A DNA stretch of 55,639 nt from JALQTD01 sp964390365. GTDB lineage: Bacteria > Bacteroidota > Bacteroidia > Flavobacteriales_D > Sanyastnellaceae. Location: the NCBI GenBank assembly GCA_964390365.1, contig CAYMHW010000003.1:1-55639 (forward strand), read 5' to 3'. Position 1 is the stretch's first letter; each line of letters begins with the position of its first letter. Of the stretch, positions 17,641 through 25,589 are shown in pieces. The notes under the pieces are model-generated. The model was given only the letters and a program-made list of their open reading frames with translations, was not told the DNA's origin and ran no database searches. The position numbers and the translations under genes were made by a program.

Positions 17641-19683
17641 TCAGGCAATGACGTCGCCCGCCGCCGTGCCCTCTTCCGGAGTCACGAAGCGCAACCCGCC
17701 ATCGGCGGTGGAGGCCATGAGCACCATGCCCTGGCTCTCCACGCCGCGCAGCTTCCGCGGCGCGAGGTTGACGAGGACGCACACGCGCCGCCCCACGACT
17801 TCTTCGGGGGTGAAATGCTCGGCGATGCCGGAAACCACCGTGCGCTCGTCGAGGCCGGTTTGGATGGTCAATTGGAGGAGCTTCTTTGCCTTCGGAACGG
17901 GGACGCAAGCCGTCACTTCCCCCACCCGGAGGTCGAGCTTCATGAAGTCGTCGAAGGTGCAGGTGTCCTTCAACGGCTCGACGGTGCGGTCGGCAGGTTG
18001 ATCAAGGCGGGCGCGCATCATTTCCGCCCATTCCGCATCGACCTTAGCGAACAGGATGGGCAGGTCGCCCAGCGCCGCCCCTGCCGCCACGAGATCCGCC
18101 CGGGCATCCGACCAGCGCAGGTCGGCCACGCCGAAGGCCTCGGCGAGCTTGGCCGCCGTTCGGGGCAGGAAGGGCTCGAGCAGGATGCCGAGGTTCGCCG
18201 TGATTTGCGTGCAGACGTGGAGCAGGGTGGCCGCCCGCTCGGGGTCGGTTTTCGCCACTTTCCACGGCTCCGTCTCCGTCATGTACTTGTTGCCCAGCCG
18301 CGCCACGCCCATCGCCTCCTGCAGGGCGTCCCGGTACCGATGGCGCTCGATGAGGTCGCCGATGCGCCCCGGAGCCGCCGCCAACGCGGAAAGCACCCCC
18401 TCGTCCTCCGCCGTGAACGCTCCCGCAGCCGGCACGCAGCTCCCGTGGAACTTCCGGTTGAGCACGAGCACCCGGTTCACGAAGTTTCCCAGCACGTCCG
18501 CCAGTTCGTTGTTCACCCGCTCCCGGAAGTCGTGCCAGGTGAACTCGCTGTCCTTTTGTTCCGGCATGATCGAAGCGAGCACGTAGCGCAGCTCTTCGCT
18601 CCGATCCGGGAACTCTTCCAGGAAGTCCTTCACCCAGACTGCCCAATTGCGCGAGGTGGAAATTTTTTGGCCTTCCAAGTTCATGAAGGCGTTCGCGGGC
18701 ACATTCACCGGCAGGTTGTAACCGCCATGTTCCTTCAGCAGAATCGGGAAAATCAGGCAGTGGAACACGATGTTGTCCTTGCCGATGAAGTGGACCAAAT
18801 CCGACTCCGCCGACTGCCACCACGCGCGCCAATCCTGCCCATTCGCCTCGCACCACTCCATCGTGCTCGTGATGTACCCGATCGGCGCATCCAGCCACAC
18901 GTAGAGCACCTTGCCGTCCGCCCCTTCCACCGGCACGGGCACCCCCCAGTCCAAATCCCGCGTCATCGCCCGCGCCTGCAACCCCCCGTCAATCCAGCTC
19001 TTGCACTGCCCGACAACGTGCGCCTTCCAAGCCGACGCGTCGTGGTGCAGCGCGCCTTCGAAGCGCCCCTCCTCGATGTACTCCCGGAGCCACCCCTCAT
19101 GCCGGTCCATCGGCAGGTACCACAGCGTCGTGTCCTTCAACACGGGCGTGGCGCCACTGAGCGTCGACTTCGGTTCGATGAGGTCGGTCGGCGACAACGC
19201 GCTCCCGCACTTCTCGCACTGGTCCCCGTACGCCCCCGGCGCCTCGCACTTCGGGCACGTCCCCGTGATGTATCGATCCGCGAGGAACTGCTGCGCCTCC
19301 GGGTCGAAAAACTGCGCCTCCGTCTTCACCTCAAACGACCCCTTTTCGAGGAGCGTCAGGAAGAACTCCTGCGCCACTTGGTGGTGCTTCGCGCTGCTCG
19401 TTCGGCTGTAGTGATCGAACGAAATGTCGAGGCTGCGGAAGGCGGCTTGCATTTCCTCGTGGTACTTGTCCACGATTTCGCGGGGGGTGACGCCGTCCTT
19501 CTTCGCGCGCAGGGTGATGGCCGCGCCGTGTTCGTCCGAGCCGCAGACCCACAGCACGTCGTGGCCGGCACTGCGGCGCCAGCGGGCGTGGATGTCGGCG
19601 GGCAGGTAGGCGCCGGCGATGTGGCCGATGTGGATCGGACCGTTCGCATAGGGCAGGGCGGAGGTCATGAGCACGCGTTGCAT
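17641..19683 (-). CDS. metG: Methionyl-tRNA synthetase with C-terminal tRNA-binding domain
   Basis: Charges tRNA-Met with methionine. The 680 residues match the long, dimeric form. The HIGH motif is literal at residues 18-21 (PIHIGHIAG). The KMSKS loop is KISTS (340-344), a known natural variant position. Four zinc-type cysteines lie in CPKC and CEKC around residues 145-160. An anticodon-binding region follows, and the last about 105 residues, from FMKLDLRVGEV to the end, form the EMAP-II/Trbp111-like tRNA-binding domain. The start MQRVLMTSALPYANGP is the standard N-terminus; the frame extends much further upstream but only as antisense over the carboxypeptidase. It diverges from that gene across 81 bases. 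Confidence 0.97.
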   Translation of the reverse strand: MQRVLMTSALPYANGPIHIGHIAGAYLPADIHARWRRSAGHDVLWVCGSDEHGAAITLRAKKDGVTPREIVDKYHEEMQAAFRSLDISFDHYSRTSSAKHHQVAQEFFLTLLEKGSFEVKTEAQFFDPEAQQFLADRYITGTCPKCEAPGAYGDQCEKCGSALSPTDLIEPKSTLSGATPVLKDTTLWYLPMDRHEGWLREYIEEGRFEGALHHDASAWKAHVVGQCKSWIDGGLQARAMTRDLDWGVPVPVEGADGKVLYVWLDAPIGYITSTMEWCEANGQDWRAWWQSAESDLVHFIGKDNIVFHCLIFPILLKEHGGYNLPVNVPANAFMNLEGQKISTSRNWAVWVKDFLEEFPDRSEELRYVLASIMPEQKDSEFTWHDFRERVNNELADVLGNFVNRVLVLNRKFHGSCVPAAGAFTAEDEGVLSALAAAPGRIGDLIERHRYRDALQEAMGVARLGNKYMTETEPWKVAKTDPERAATLLHVCTQITANLGILLEPFLPRTAAKLAEAFGVADLRWSDARADLVAAGAALGDLPILFAKVDAEWAEMMRARLDQPADRTVEPLKDTCTFDDFMKLDLRVGEVTACVPVPKAKKLLQLTIQTGLDERTVVSGIAEHFTPEEVVGRRVCVLVNLAPRKLRGVESQGMVLMASTADGGLRFVTPEEGTAAGDVIA

Positions 19684-19764
19684 GGCAAGTCGTTTTTGAA
19701 GGGCCAAATTTCGCACATTCCCCCTCACGTTCGAGATTCCATTTCCGCGTTGCATCTTGCGTCC

Positions 19765-20610
19765 ATGCAGCCCCGCCCCCTCTCCTCCGGCGACCGCATC
19801 GCGCTGGTCGCCCCCGCCCGCTTCACGACTTCGGAAGCCGCCGCCGAAGCGGCCGAAGCCATCGCCGCGGCGGGGTTCGAACCGGTGGTCCCCCCGGGCC
19901 TGTTCGCCCGCGACGGCCAATTCGGCGGCACGGATGCCCACCGGGCGGAGGAGCTGAACGCGGCCTTCCGCGACCCGTCGATCCGCGCGGTTTGGGCGAT
20001 GCGCGGCGGCTACGGATGTGCCCGGTTGCTCCCCCTCCTTGACGGAGCGGCCATGCGCGCCGACCCCACCTGGATCGTCGGTTTTTCCGACGTCACGGCG
20101 TTGCATGCATGGGCCGGTCACCACGGCGTGGCCAGTTTGCACGCCGCGGTCGCCGGAACACAGGCCCGGACCGCCGACGCGGAGCTGCTCTGGTCCGCCC
20201 TGCGAAATCCCGCTCCGTTCACCGCCGGCCGCTGCCTCGGCCTGCCCGACGAGCGGCCCGTCGTGGGCGGCAACCTGAGCGTGCTGTTCAGCCTCCTCGG
20301 CACCCCGTGGTTTCCGAAAGTGGACGGCGCGTGGCTGCTGGTCGAGGACCTGGACGAGTACCTCTACCACCTCGACCGCATGTGGAACAGCTTGAAGTTG
20401 GCCGGCGTGCTGGATCGCATGCACGGCCTCGTCGTGGGCGCGTTTTCGGATTTGCGCGACAACACCCGGGCCTTCGGCCAAACCACAGACAACCCCTTCA
20501 GCCGGGACCTCGAGGACATGCTCCGCGAGCACGTTCCCGCCTCGAAGCCCATCGTCCGCAACGTCCCCGTGGGACACGGCCGAGAAAACCGACCGGTGGT
20601 GTTGGGATGA
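19765..20610 (+). CDS. LD-carboxypeptidase (peptidase family S66)
   Basis: Removes the terminal D-alanine from murein tetrapeptides during peptidoglycan recycling, in the cytoplasm for LdcA-type enzymes. The 281 residues fit (family about 300). The catalytic triad is visible: Ser108 in GFSDVT, Glu194 in LLVEDLDE and His271 in PVGHGREN. MRGGYGCARLLP near residue 77 is also characteristic. No signal peptide is seen. It diverges from metG, and the promoter of kbl lies over its stop codon. Confidence 0.92.
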   Translation: MQPRPLSSGDRIALVAPARFTTSEAAAEAAEAIAAAGFEPVVPPGLFARDGQFGGTDAHRAEELNAAFRDPSIRAVWAMRGGYGCARLLPLLDGAAMRADPTWIVGFSDVTALHAWAGHHGVASLHAAVAGTQARTADAELLWSALRNPAPFTAGRCLGLPDERPVVGGNLSVLFSLLGTPWFPKVDGAWLLVEDLDEYLYHLDRMWNSLKLAGVLDRMHGLVVGAFSDLRDNTRAFGQTTDNPFSRDLEDMLREHVPASKPIVRNVPVGHGRENRPVVLG

Positions 20611-20630
20611 CGGGGGGTGAAGTACATTTG
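20601..20630 (+). promoter_or_regulatory. Promoter for kbl
   Basis: GTTG at 20601-20604 and TACATTTG at 20623-20630 (perfect TAnnTTTG) are 18 bases apart. The -33 element lies inside the carboxypeptidase stop region. The predicted leader is about 12 bases. Confidence 0.55.
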
Positions 20631-20648
20631 GCCTTCAAACCAGAAGCC

Positions 20649-21848
20649 ATGTACGGAAAGCTGCAAGCCCACCTTCAAAACGAATTGAAAGAAATCGAAG
20701 CCGCTGGCCTGTTCAAGCGGGAGCGCGTCATCGCCAGCCCGCAGGACGCGGAAATCACGTTGGCAGACGGTTCGAAGGTGCTCAACTTTTGTGCGAACAA
20801 CTACCTCGGGTTAAGCAACCACCCGCGGATTTTGGAGGCGGCGAAGCGGGCCATTGACAGCCATGGATTTGGCATGTCCTCCGTGCGCTTCATTTGCGGC
20901 ACCCAAGACATTCACAAGGAATTGGAACAGGCGATCGCCGACTTCCACCAAACCGATGACACCATCCTCTACGCGGCGGCATTCGACGCGAACGGCGGGG
21001 TCTTCGAACCGCTGCTCGACGCGGCAGACGCCATCATTTCCGACAGCCTCAACCACGCGTCCATCATCGACGGCGTGCGCTTGTGCAAGGCGGCGCGTTA
21101 CCGCTACGCGAACAACGACATGGCCGACCTCGAAGCGCAACTGAAGGCCGCGACAGAAGCTGGTCACCGCTTCAAACTCATCGTGACCGACGGCGTGTTC
21201 TCCATGGACGGCTACGTGGCCCAAATCGACAAAATCTGCGACCTCGCAGACGCCTATGACGCCTTGGTCATGGTGGACGAATGCCACGCAACGGGCTTCA
21301 TTGGCGCCACCGGTCGCGGCAGCATCGAGTTGCGCAACGCGATGGGGCGCGTCGACATCATCACGGGCACCCTCGGCAAGGCCATGGGCGGTGCGATGGG
21401 CGGATTCACGACCGGTCGGAAGGAGATCATCGAGCTGTTGCGCCAACGCAGCCGCCCGTACTTGTTCTCGAATTCGTTGGCGCCGTCGATCGTGGGGGCG
21501 AGCATCGAGGCCTTCAAGATGCTGAGCGAGTCGACGGAACTGCGGGATCGACTCGAAGCGAACACGGCCCATTTCAAGGCGGGCATGCGCCGGGTGGGCT
21601 TGCCCATCAAGGACGGCGAGAGCGCCATCGTGCCGGTGATGCTGGGCGACGCCCGGTTGTCCCAGGTCATGGCCGACAAGCTCCTCGAGCGCGGCATCTA
21701 CGTCATCGGGTTCTTCTATCCCGTGGTGCCGAAGGAGCAAGCCCGCATTCGGGTTCAGCTCTCCGCAGCGCACACCGTCGAGCAGCTCGACCAAGCCATC
21801 GAAGCGTTTGCGGACGTGGCGCGGGAGTTGGGCGTCATCAAAGGCTGA
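20649..21848 (+). CDS. kbl: Glycine C-acetyltransferase (2-amino-3-ketobutyrate CoA ligase)
   Basis: A PLP enzyme that converts 2-amino-3-oxobutyrate and CoA to glycine and acetyl-CoA in threonine degradation. At 399 residues it matches E. coli Kbl (398). Lys244 in TGTLGKAMGG is the PLP lysine, at the same number as in E. coli. Other family words are NFCANNYLGLSNHP, GFGMSSVRFICGTQ, and VMVDECHATGF with the PLP-ring Asp and His. Threonine dehydrogenase, the usual partner, is not in the window. The FAD oxidoreductase start lies one base after the stop, implying co-transcription. Confidence 0.95.
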   Translation: MYGKLQAHLQNELKEIEAAGLFKRERVIASPQDAEITLADGSKVLNFCANNYLGLSNHPRILEAAKRAIDSHGFGMSSVRFICGTQDIHKELEQAIADFHQTDDTILYAAAFDANGGVFEPLLDAADAIISDSLNHASIIDGVRLCKAARYRYANNDMADLEAQLKAATEAGHRFKLIVTDGVFSMDGYVAQIDKICDLADAYDALVMVDECHATGFIGATGRGSIELRNAMGRVDIITGTLGKAMGGAMGGFTTGRKEIIELLRQRSRPYLFSNSLAPSIVGASIEAFKMLSESTELRDRLEANTAHFKAGMRRVGLPIKDGESAIVPVMLGDARLSQVMADKLLERGIYVIGFFYPVVPKEQARIRVQLSAAHTVEQLDQAIEAFADVARELGVIKG

Positions 21849-21849
21849 C

Positions 21850-22887
21850 GTGGCGCGTTGGCTCGTTGTGGGGGGAGGGCTCGCGGGCACATTGGCCGCG
21901 GAGGCGCTGTGGCGCGCTGGTGAGGACGTGGTGCAGCGGGATGCGGGGAAGCCGAGTGCGTCGCGGGTGGCGGCCGGGATGTTCAACCCGGTTTCGTTTC
22001 GGCGGATCGTGGAGGTGTGGGACGCCGAGGAGCATCGCGCCGTGGCGGAGCAGACGTACCGGCGCTTTGAGGCGTTGCTCGGGGGCACGTATTGGCACGA
22101 GGTGCCGGTGGTGCGCGTGTTTCCGAATGCGGCGTATGCGGCCGATTGGCAGGCGCGATTGAATGAGGGGCATCCCGTTTCAAAGTGGATTGAACTCGAT
22201 GAGGCGCAGGGATTGAACGCGCCGCATGGGGCGGGGCGGGTGAACGGATCGGGTTGGGTGGATGTGCCGGCGTTGTTGGACAATTGGGCGGCGTGGTGCC
22301 GGTCCGGGGCGGAGCGGTTGCAGTGGGAGGAGGGCGCGTGGTCGTGGGCCGATGGGTTGCCGGAGGGCGTGGATGGGGTGGTGGATGCTCGCGGGGTGGG
22401 GGCGGTGGGGGATTTGGCCCAATGGGGGATTCAAATCAACCCAAACCACGGGGAAGTGCTGACCCTCAAGCCCGGACGCTGGACCCAACCGTTCACCCTG
22501 AACGTGAACAAATGGCTGCTGCCGCAGCCCGATGGCCGGGCGCGACTTGGCGCGACGTACGGCTGGAACATCGAGGACGACCGGACGCTTCCTGGCACGG
22601 CGGCCGACCTGATGAAGGCGTTCGACGGAGTGCTTCATTCAAAACTGAATGAGACGGATGTGGACGAGCACCGCGCGGGGTTGCGGCCGGCTTCCCCGGA
22701 TCGCCGTCCTTTCGTGGGGCGATTGAGCGCCCGCTATCCCTGGTACAGCATGTTGAACGGGTTGGGGACGCGGGGGGTGCTCGTGGGGCCGCGAGCGGCT
22801 GAAGACCTCGTTCGTCAACTCCTGACCGACGTTTCTCCACGCGATTTGACCCATCCTGCACGATTTCGTAGTTTCAACGAAATCTGA
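21850..22887 (+). CDS. FAD-dependent oxidoreductase (DAO family)
   Basis: A 345-residue flavoprotein. The FAD-binding loop VVGGGLAG sits at residues 6-13, right at the N-terminus, so the GTG at 21850 is the sensible start and lies one base after the kbl stop. The family's C-terminal FAD contact is seen as LRPASPDRRPFVGRL, and GLGTRGVLVGPRAAEDL closes the fold. This resembles glycine/D-amino-acid oxidase-like proteins of the DAO superfamily. Coupling to kbl suggests amino-acid breakdown, but the substrate cannot be named. The first two-thirds is extremely G-ended in codon use, then flips to C-ended near 22412 (see findings). Confidence 0.85.
   Translation: MARWLVVGGGLAGTLAAEALWRAGEDVVQRDAGKPSASRVAAGMFNPVSFRRIVEVWDAEEHRAVAEQTYRRFEALLGGTYWHEVPVVRVFPNAAYAADWQARLNEGHPVSKWIELDEAQGLNAPHGAGRVNGSGWVDVPALLDNWAAWCRSGAERLQWEEGAWSWADGLPEGVDGVVDARGVGAVGDLAQWGIQINPNHGEVLTLKPGRWTQPFTLNVNKWLLPQPDGRARLGATYGWNIEDDRTLPGTAADLMKAFDGVLHSKLNETDVDEHRAGLRPASPDRRPFVGRLSARYPWYSMLNGLGTRGVLVGPRAAEDLVRQLLTDVSPRDLTHPARFRSFNEI
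22845..22876 (+). promoter_or_regulatory. Promoter for the GbsR-like regulator
   Basis: TTTG at 22845-22848 and TAGTTTCA at 22869-22876 are 20 bases apart, close to consensus. Both lie in the last 45 bases of the oxidoreductase gene. The predicted leader is about 10 bases. Confidence 0.55.
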
Positions 22888-22890
22888 AGC

Positions 22891-23475
22891 ATGGCGAAAG
22901 GCAAGAAGAAAAACAAGAAGGCGGAGGTCGTGGCCGTTCAGCAAATGGACGAGAAAGCCTACGAGGCCGCACGATCGCAATTCATCGAGCGCTGGTCGCA
23001 GTTGATGGTTCAATGGGGATTTCCGAAGGCGCTCGGCACCGTCCACGCGTACCTGCTGACCCAGGAGAAGGCGGCTTCGATGAAGGAGGTCCGGGAAGCA
23101 ACCGGAGTGAGCCAAGGCACCGCGTACACCATGTTGCGGCGGTTGCGGGATTTGGGCCTTGCCCGCGAGGATCAAGGGAACGAGGAGCGCGAAGTGCGGT
23201 ATGCGGTCGAGCGGGATGCTTGGCAGGTGGCGCTGGCGGTGTTGCGGGAACGGCGTGCGAAGGAGCTCGAACCGCTGTTGGAATTGCAGGCGTTGCTCGA
23301 CGAACTTCCGGCTGCTTCTGGCCCGCAGGCGGAAGGCGATGCCGCCGTGTTCGCGGCGACGCTCGGGCCGTTCTTGCGGATGGCGAAGCAGGTGGACGGC
23401 TTCCTGACGGAGTTCACCGTGCAGGATGAGAAGGGGTGGAAGCGCTTGTTGAAGCGGTGGATAAGCCGTGCATGA
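22891..23475 (+). CDS. GbsR/MarR-family transcriptional regulator
   Basis: A 194-residue DNA-binding protein. After a lysine-rich tail (residues 1-11) comes the GbsR-type entry FIERWSQLMVQWGFPKALG and a winged helix with the recognition region EATGVSQGTAYTMLRRLRDLGLA (about 68-91), then the wing. The C-terminal half is helical and probably dimerising. Family members answer to small ligands such as choline or betaine, but no osmolyte genes lie nearby, so the regulated genes are unknown. The ferritin gene follows after 64 bases. Confidence 0.85.
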   Translation: MAKGKKKNKKAEVVAVQQMDEKAYEAARSQFIERWSQLMVQWGFPKALGTVHAYLLTQEKAASMKEVREATGVSQGTAYTMLRRLRDLGLAREDQGNEEREVRYAVERDAWQVALAVLRERRAKELEPLLELQALLDELPAASGPQAEGDAAVFAATLGPFLRMAKQVDGFLTEFTVQDEKGWKRLLKRWISRA

Positions 23476-23539
23476 TTTGGCCTGAAAACGCTTCAGTCGT
23501 TGCGTGATTCGCCCTAATTTCGAACCAAATCCCATTCCC

Positions 23540-24052
23540 ATGCTCAATCCAGAAATCACCGATGCCCTGAACCAGCAAGTCCAATTGGAAGCCCAAAGTT
23601 CGCACGCGTATTTGGCGATGGCGGTTTGGGCGGAGACCGCAGGCTACGATGGCACGGCGACGTTTTTGTATCGGCACGCACAGGAAGAGCGGGTGCACAT
23701 GCTGAAGCTCATTCGGTTCATCAACGAGCGCGGAAGCAAGGCGGTGGTTCCGGCCCTCAGCGCCCCGAGCCCGTCGTTTTCGGGATTGAAAGAGGCCTTC
23801 GAGTCCGTGCTTGAGCACGAGACCCGGGTGACCCAAAGCATCAACGAGGTGGTGGATTTGTGCTTGAAAGTCAAGGACTACCCCACCTACAACTTCATGC
23901 AGTGGTACGTGGCGGAGCAGCTCGAGGAGGAAGGGTTGGCACGGCGCATTTTGGACCGGTTGGCCCTCGCAGGCGATGCGTCGGGTGCGCTGTACCACTT
24001 CGATCGCGACATCACCACCATGGAAGCAGCTGCTGAAGGGCCGACTGCATGA
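23540..24052 (+). CDS. ftnA: Bacterial non-heme ferritin
   Basis: Forms a 24-subunit shell that oxidises and stores iron. The 170 residues fit. With the start at MLNPEI, every ferroxidase ligand falls at the textbook number: Glu17, Glu50, His53, Glu94, Gln127 and Glu130. This match supports the ATG at 23540 over an upstream reading adding 12 residues. A -7-like TAATTTCG lies at 23515-23522. Its last four bases overlap the start of the YfiR-like gene (ATGA). Confidence 0.96.
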   Translation: MLNPEITDALNQQVQLEAQSSHAYLAMAVWAETAGYDGTATFLYRHAQEERVHMLKLIRFINERGSKAVVPALSAPSPSFSGLKEAFESVLEHETRVTQSINEVVDLCLKVKDYPTYNFMQWYVAEQLEEEGLARRILDRLALAGDASGALYHFDRDITTMEAAAEGPTA

Positions 24053-24612
24053 ATTCGCGCATCCGAGCGTTGCTGTCCTTCGGGGCGTTTGCGTTGATGG
24101 GCTCGCTCATGGCGGGGACCGTGTGGTGGTCGTGGGAACAGGCGCAGCAGGAGCCGCAGCAGGAGGTCATCGATGATTTGAACACCACGGCGACCATGAA
24201 TTCGTGGTACGTTTGCGGGTTCGCGGACGGTTGCGATTGGCCGCAATCCGTGAAGACGGGGGCCTTCCGCATTGGCGTGTTGGACCAGCCTGAGTTGCTG
24301 AAGTTCTTGATGAGCAACTGCCACTTGAACCAAATCGGCAACCAGGTCATCGAAGTGCAAGCCGCCCCCGAGTCCCCTTCGGATGCGTTTTTCCACATCC
24401 TGTGCGTTGGGGATGTGGAGTCGGATGCGTGGAAGGCGTATGCGAACGGTCGCCCGACGCTCATCGTCACCCTCAATGCTTCGGGCATCCCCGAAGGCGC
24501 CGTGGTCAACATCGACAACATCGGCGGGCGGGCGGTGATTCAAATTGATTCGGAACGCGCAGCTGAGCTGCAGATTTCAATAGGAAATGAACTGAAATCA
24601 TGGGGGCAATGA
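24049..24612 (+). CDS. YfiR-like periplasmic protein (DUF4154)
   Basis: A 187-residue protein with a hydrophobic N-terminal segment (about 5-24), so exported or membrane-anchored. The pattern after residue 60 follows the YfiR/DUF4154 family: FRIGVLDQPELLKFL, then FFHILCVGDVES, then PTLIVTLNASG, a GG turn, and VIQIDSERAAELQISIGNEL. In Pseudomonas, YfiR is a periplasmic repressor of the diguanylate cyclase YfiN. Here no GGDEF gene is adjacent; the nearest membrane sensor is the HAMP-PP2C protein at 25590. The gene starts within the ferritin stop (ATGA) and ends within the TPR gene start (ATGA), so the three are translationally coupled. Confidence 0.78.
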   Translation: MNSRIRALLSFGAFALMGSLMAGTVWWSWEQAQQEPQQEVIDDLNTTATMNSWYVCGFADGCDWPQSVKTGAFRIGVLDQPELLKFLMSNCHLNQIGNQVIEVQAAPESPSDAFFHILCVGDVESDAWKAYANGRPTLIVTLNASGIPEGAVVNIDNIGGRAVIQIDSERAAELQISIGNELKSWGQ

Positions 24613-25505
24613 CGGTCATTCGTTTGGTGCTGGTTGCTTGGGCGGTCTGCGGCGTGGCGCGGGCCCAATCTCCCGTGGAGCGCGCGGCGCTCCTCACGTA
24701 CGAGGGCCATCCGGAACAGGCTCTTGAGGTCCTCGCTCCGGCCATGGCCGGGGCCTACCAACAAAACCCGCACGCGTGGTGCATCCTGGGGTTTGCCTAC
24801 AAAGCGCAGTTCTACGAGCAGCGCAGCCGGGAACCCGAAGACGCGTCGCGCCTCGGTGCCGTCCAGGCCTTTCAGCGGTGCCTCCAGCTCGCTCCCAACG
24901 CGCAAGATGCCCAGGATGCGCGCAACTCCCTCGAAGCCTTGGCAAAGACCTTCTTTCAGGACGCTTACGCCCAAACCCTTCAATTCAAACCGGGGGACGA
25001 CGAGCGGGTGCTTGACCTGATGGGGCGCTACGAGGCGGCGTGGTCGCAACTCCATCCGAAGGAAGATTTTACCGAGGTGGAATTCGATTTGTACTTGAGG
25101 TTGGCCCAGGCGAACAGTGTGCTGCTCGATCCGGAGGTGGGGCTGGAGGAGCACGAACGGAACGAAGTGTTTGACCACGTGGTGGCGCATTATGAGCGGG
25201 CGGGCACGTTGATGCCTGCGGATGATCGACCGCTCTACAATTTGGCCGTGACGTGGTACAACGAAGGGGTGCGGAAGATCCGGGCCGTCAACCGCCAAGT
25301 GACGCTAACGGAGCTCATGCGCATCCAATCCGAATGCGTGAATTATTTCAACCGGGCCTTGGGGTTCATGGAGTCCGCGTACGCCATTGACGCGACGGTG
25401 CCGCGCAACTTGAATGGCCTGATGATCATTCATCGGGCCCTCGATCACCGCGAAGAAAGTGCGCGGTTCAAGGCCGAACTCGAAGCTTTGAAAGCGCGCG
25501 ACTGA
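24609..25505 (+). CDS. Exported TPR-repeat protein
   Basis: A 298-residue protein with a signal peptide (about 1-20, ending ARAQS). Tetratricopeptide-like helical pairs follow, for example HAWCILGFAYKAQFYEQ, AVQAFQRCLQLAPNAQDA, RPLYNLAVTWYNEGV and YFNRALGFMESAYAID, so it probably acts as a periplasmic scaffold. The ATG at 24609 overlaps the YfiR-like stop; an ATG at 24600, three codons upstream, is also possible. Coupling suggests it works with the YfiR-like protein; no enzymatic motif is seen. Confidence 0.78.
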   Translation: MTVIRLVLVAWAVCGVARAQSPVERAALLTYEGHPEQALEVLAPAMAGAYQQNPHAWCILGFAYKAQFYEQRSREPEDASRLGAVQAFQRCLQLAPNAQDAQDARNSLEALAKTFFQDAYAQTLQFKPGDDERVLDLMGRYEAAWSQLHPKEDFTEVEFDLYLRLAQANSVLLDPEVGLEEHERNEVFDHVVAHYERAGTLMPADDRPLYNLAVTWYNEGVRKIRAVNRQVTLTELMRIQSECVNYFNRALGFMESAYAIDATVPRNLNGLMIIHRALDHREESARFKAELEALKARD

Positions 25506-25555
25506 CCCCCAAGGGTTATTTACATTGAGACGTTCACGCCTTTTTGAACGGGGTG

Positions 25556-25585
25556 GTTGCGGCGTGGGCTTTCGGTCTAACTTGA
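25556..25585 (+). promoter_or_regulatory. Candidate promoter for the HAMP-PP2C gene
   Basis: GTTG at 25556-25559 and TAACTTGA at 25578-25585 are 18 bases apart. The ATG begins four bases after the -7 element, so the message may be leaderless. A second box, TACATTGA, lies further upstream near 25521. Confidence 0.4.
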
Positions 25586-25589
25586 CCGC

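Noticed and set aside
17815..20610. A single 931-residue protein fusing antisense metG to LD-carboxypeptidase
   Set aside because: The first 650 residues are antisense to metG. The carboxypeptidase has its own ATG at 19765 with the standard N-terminus.
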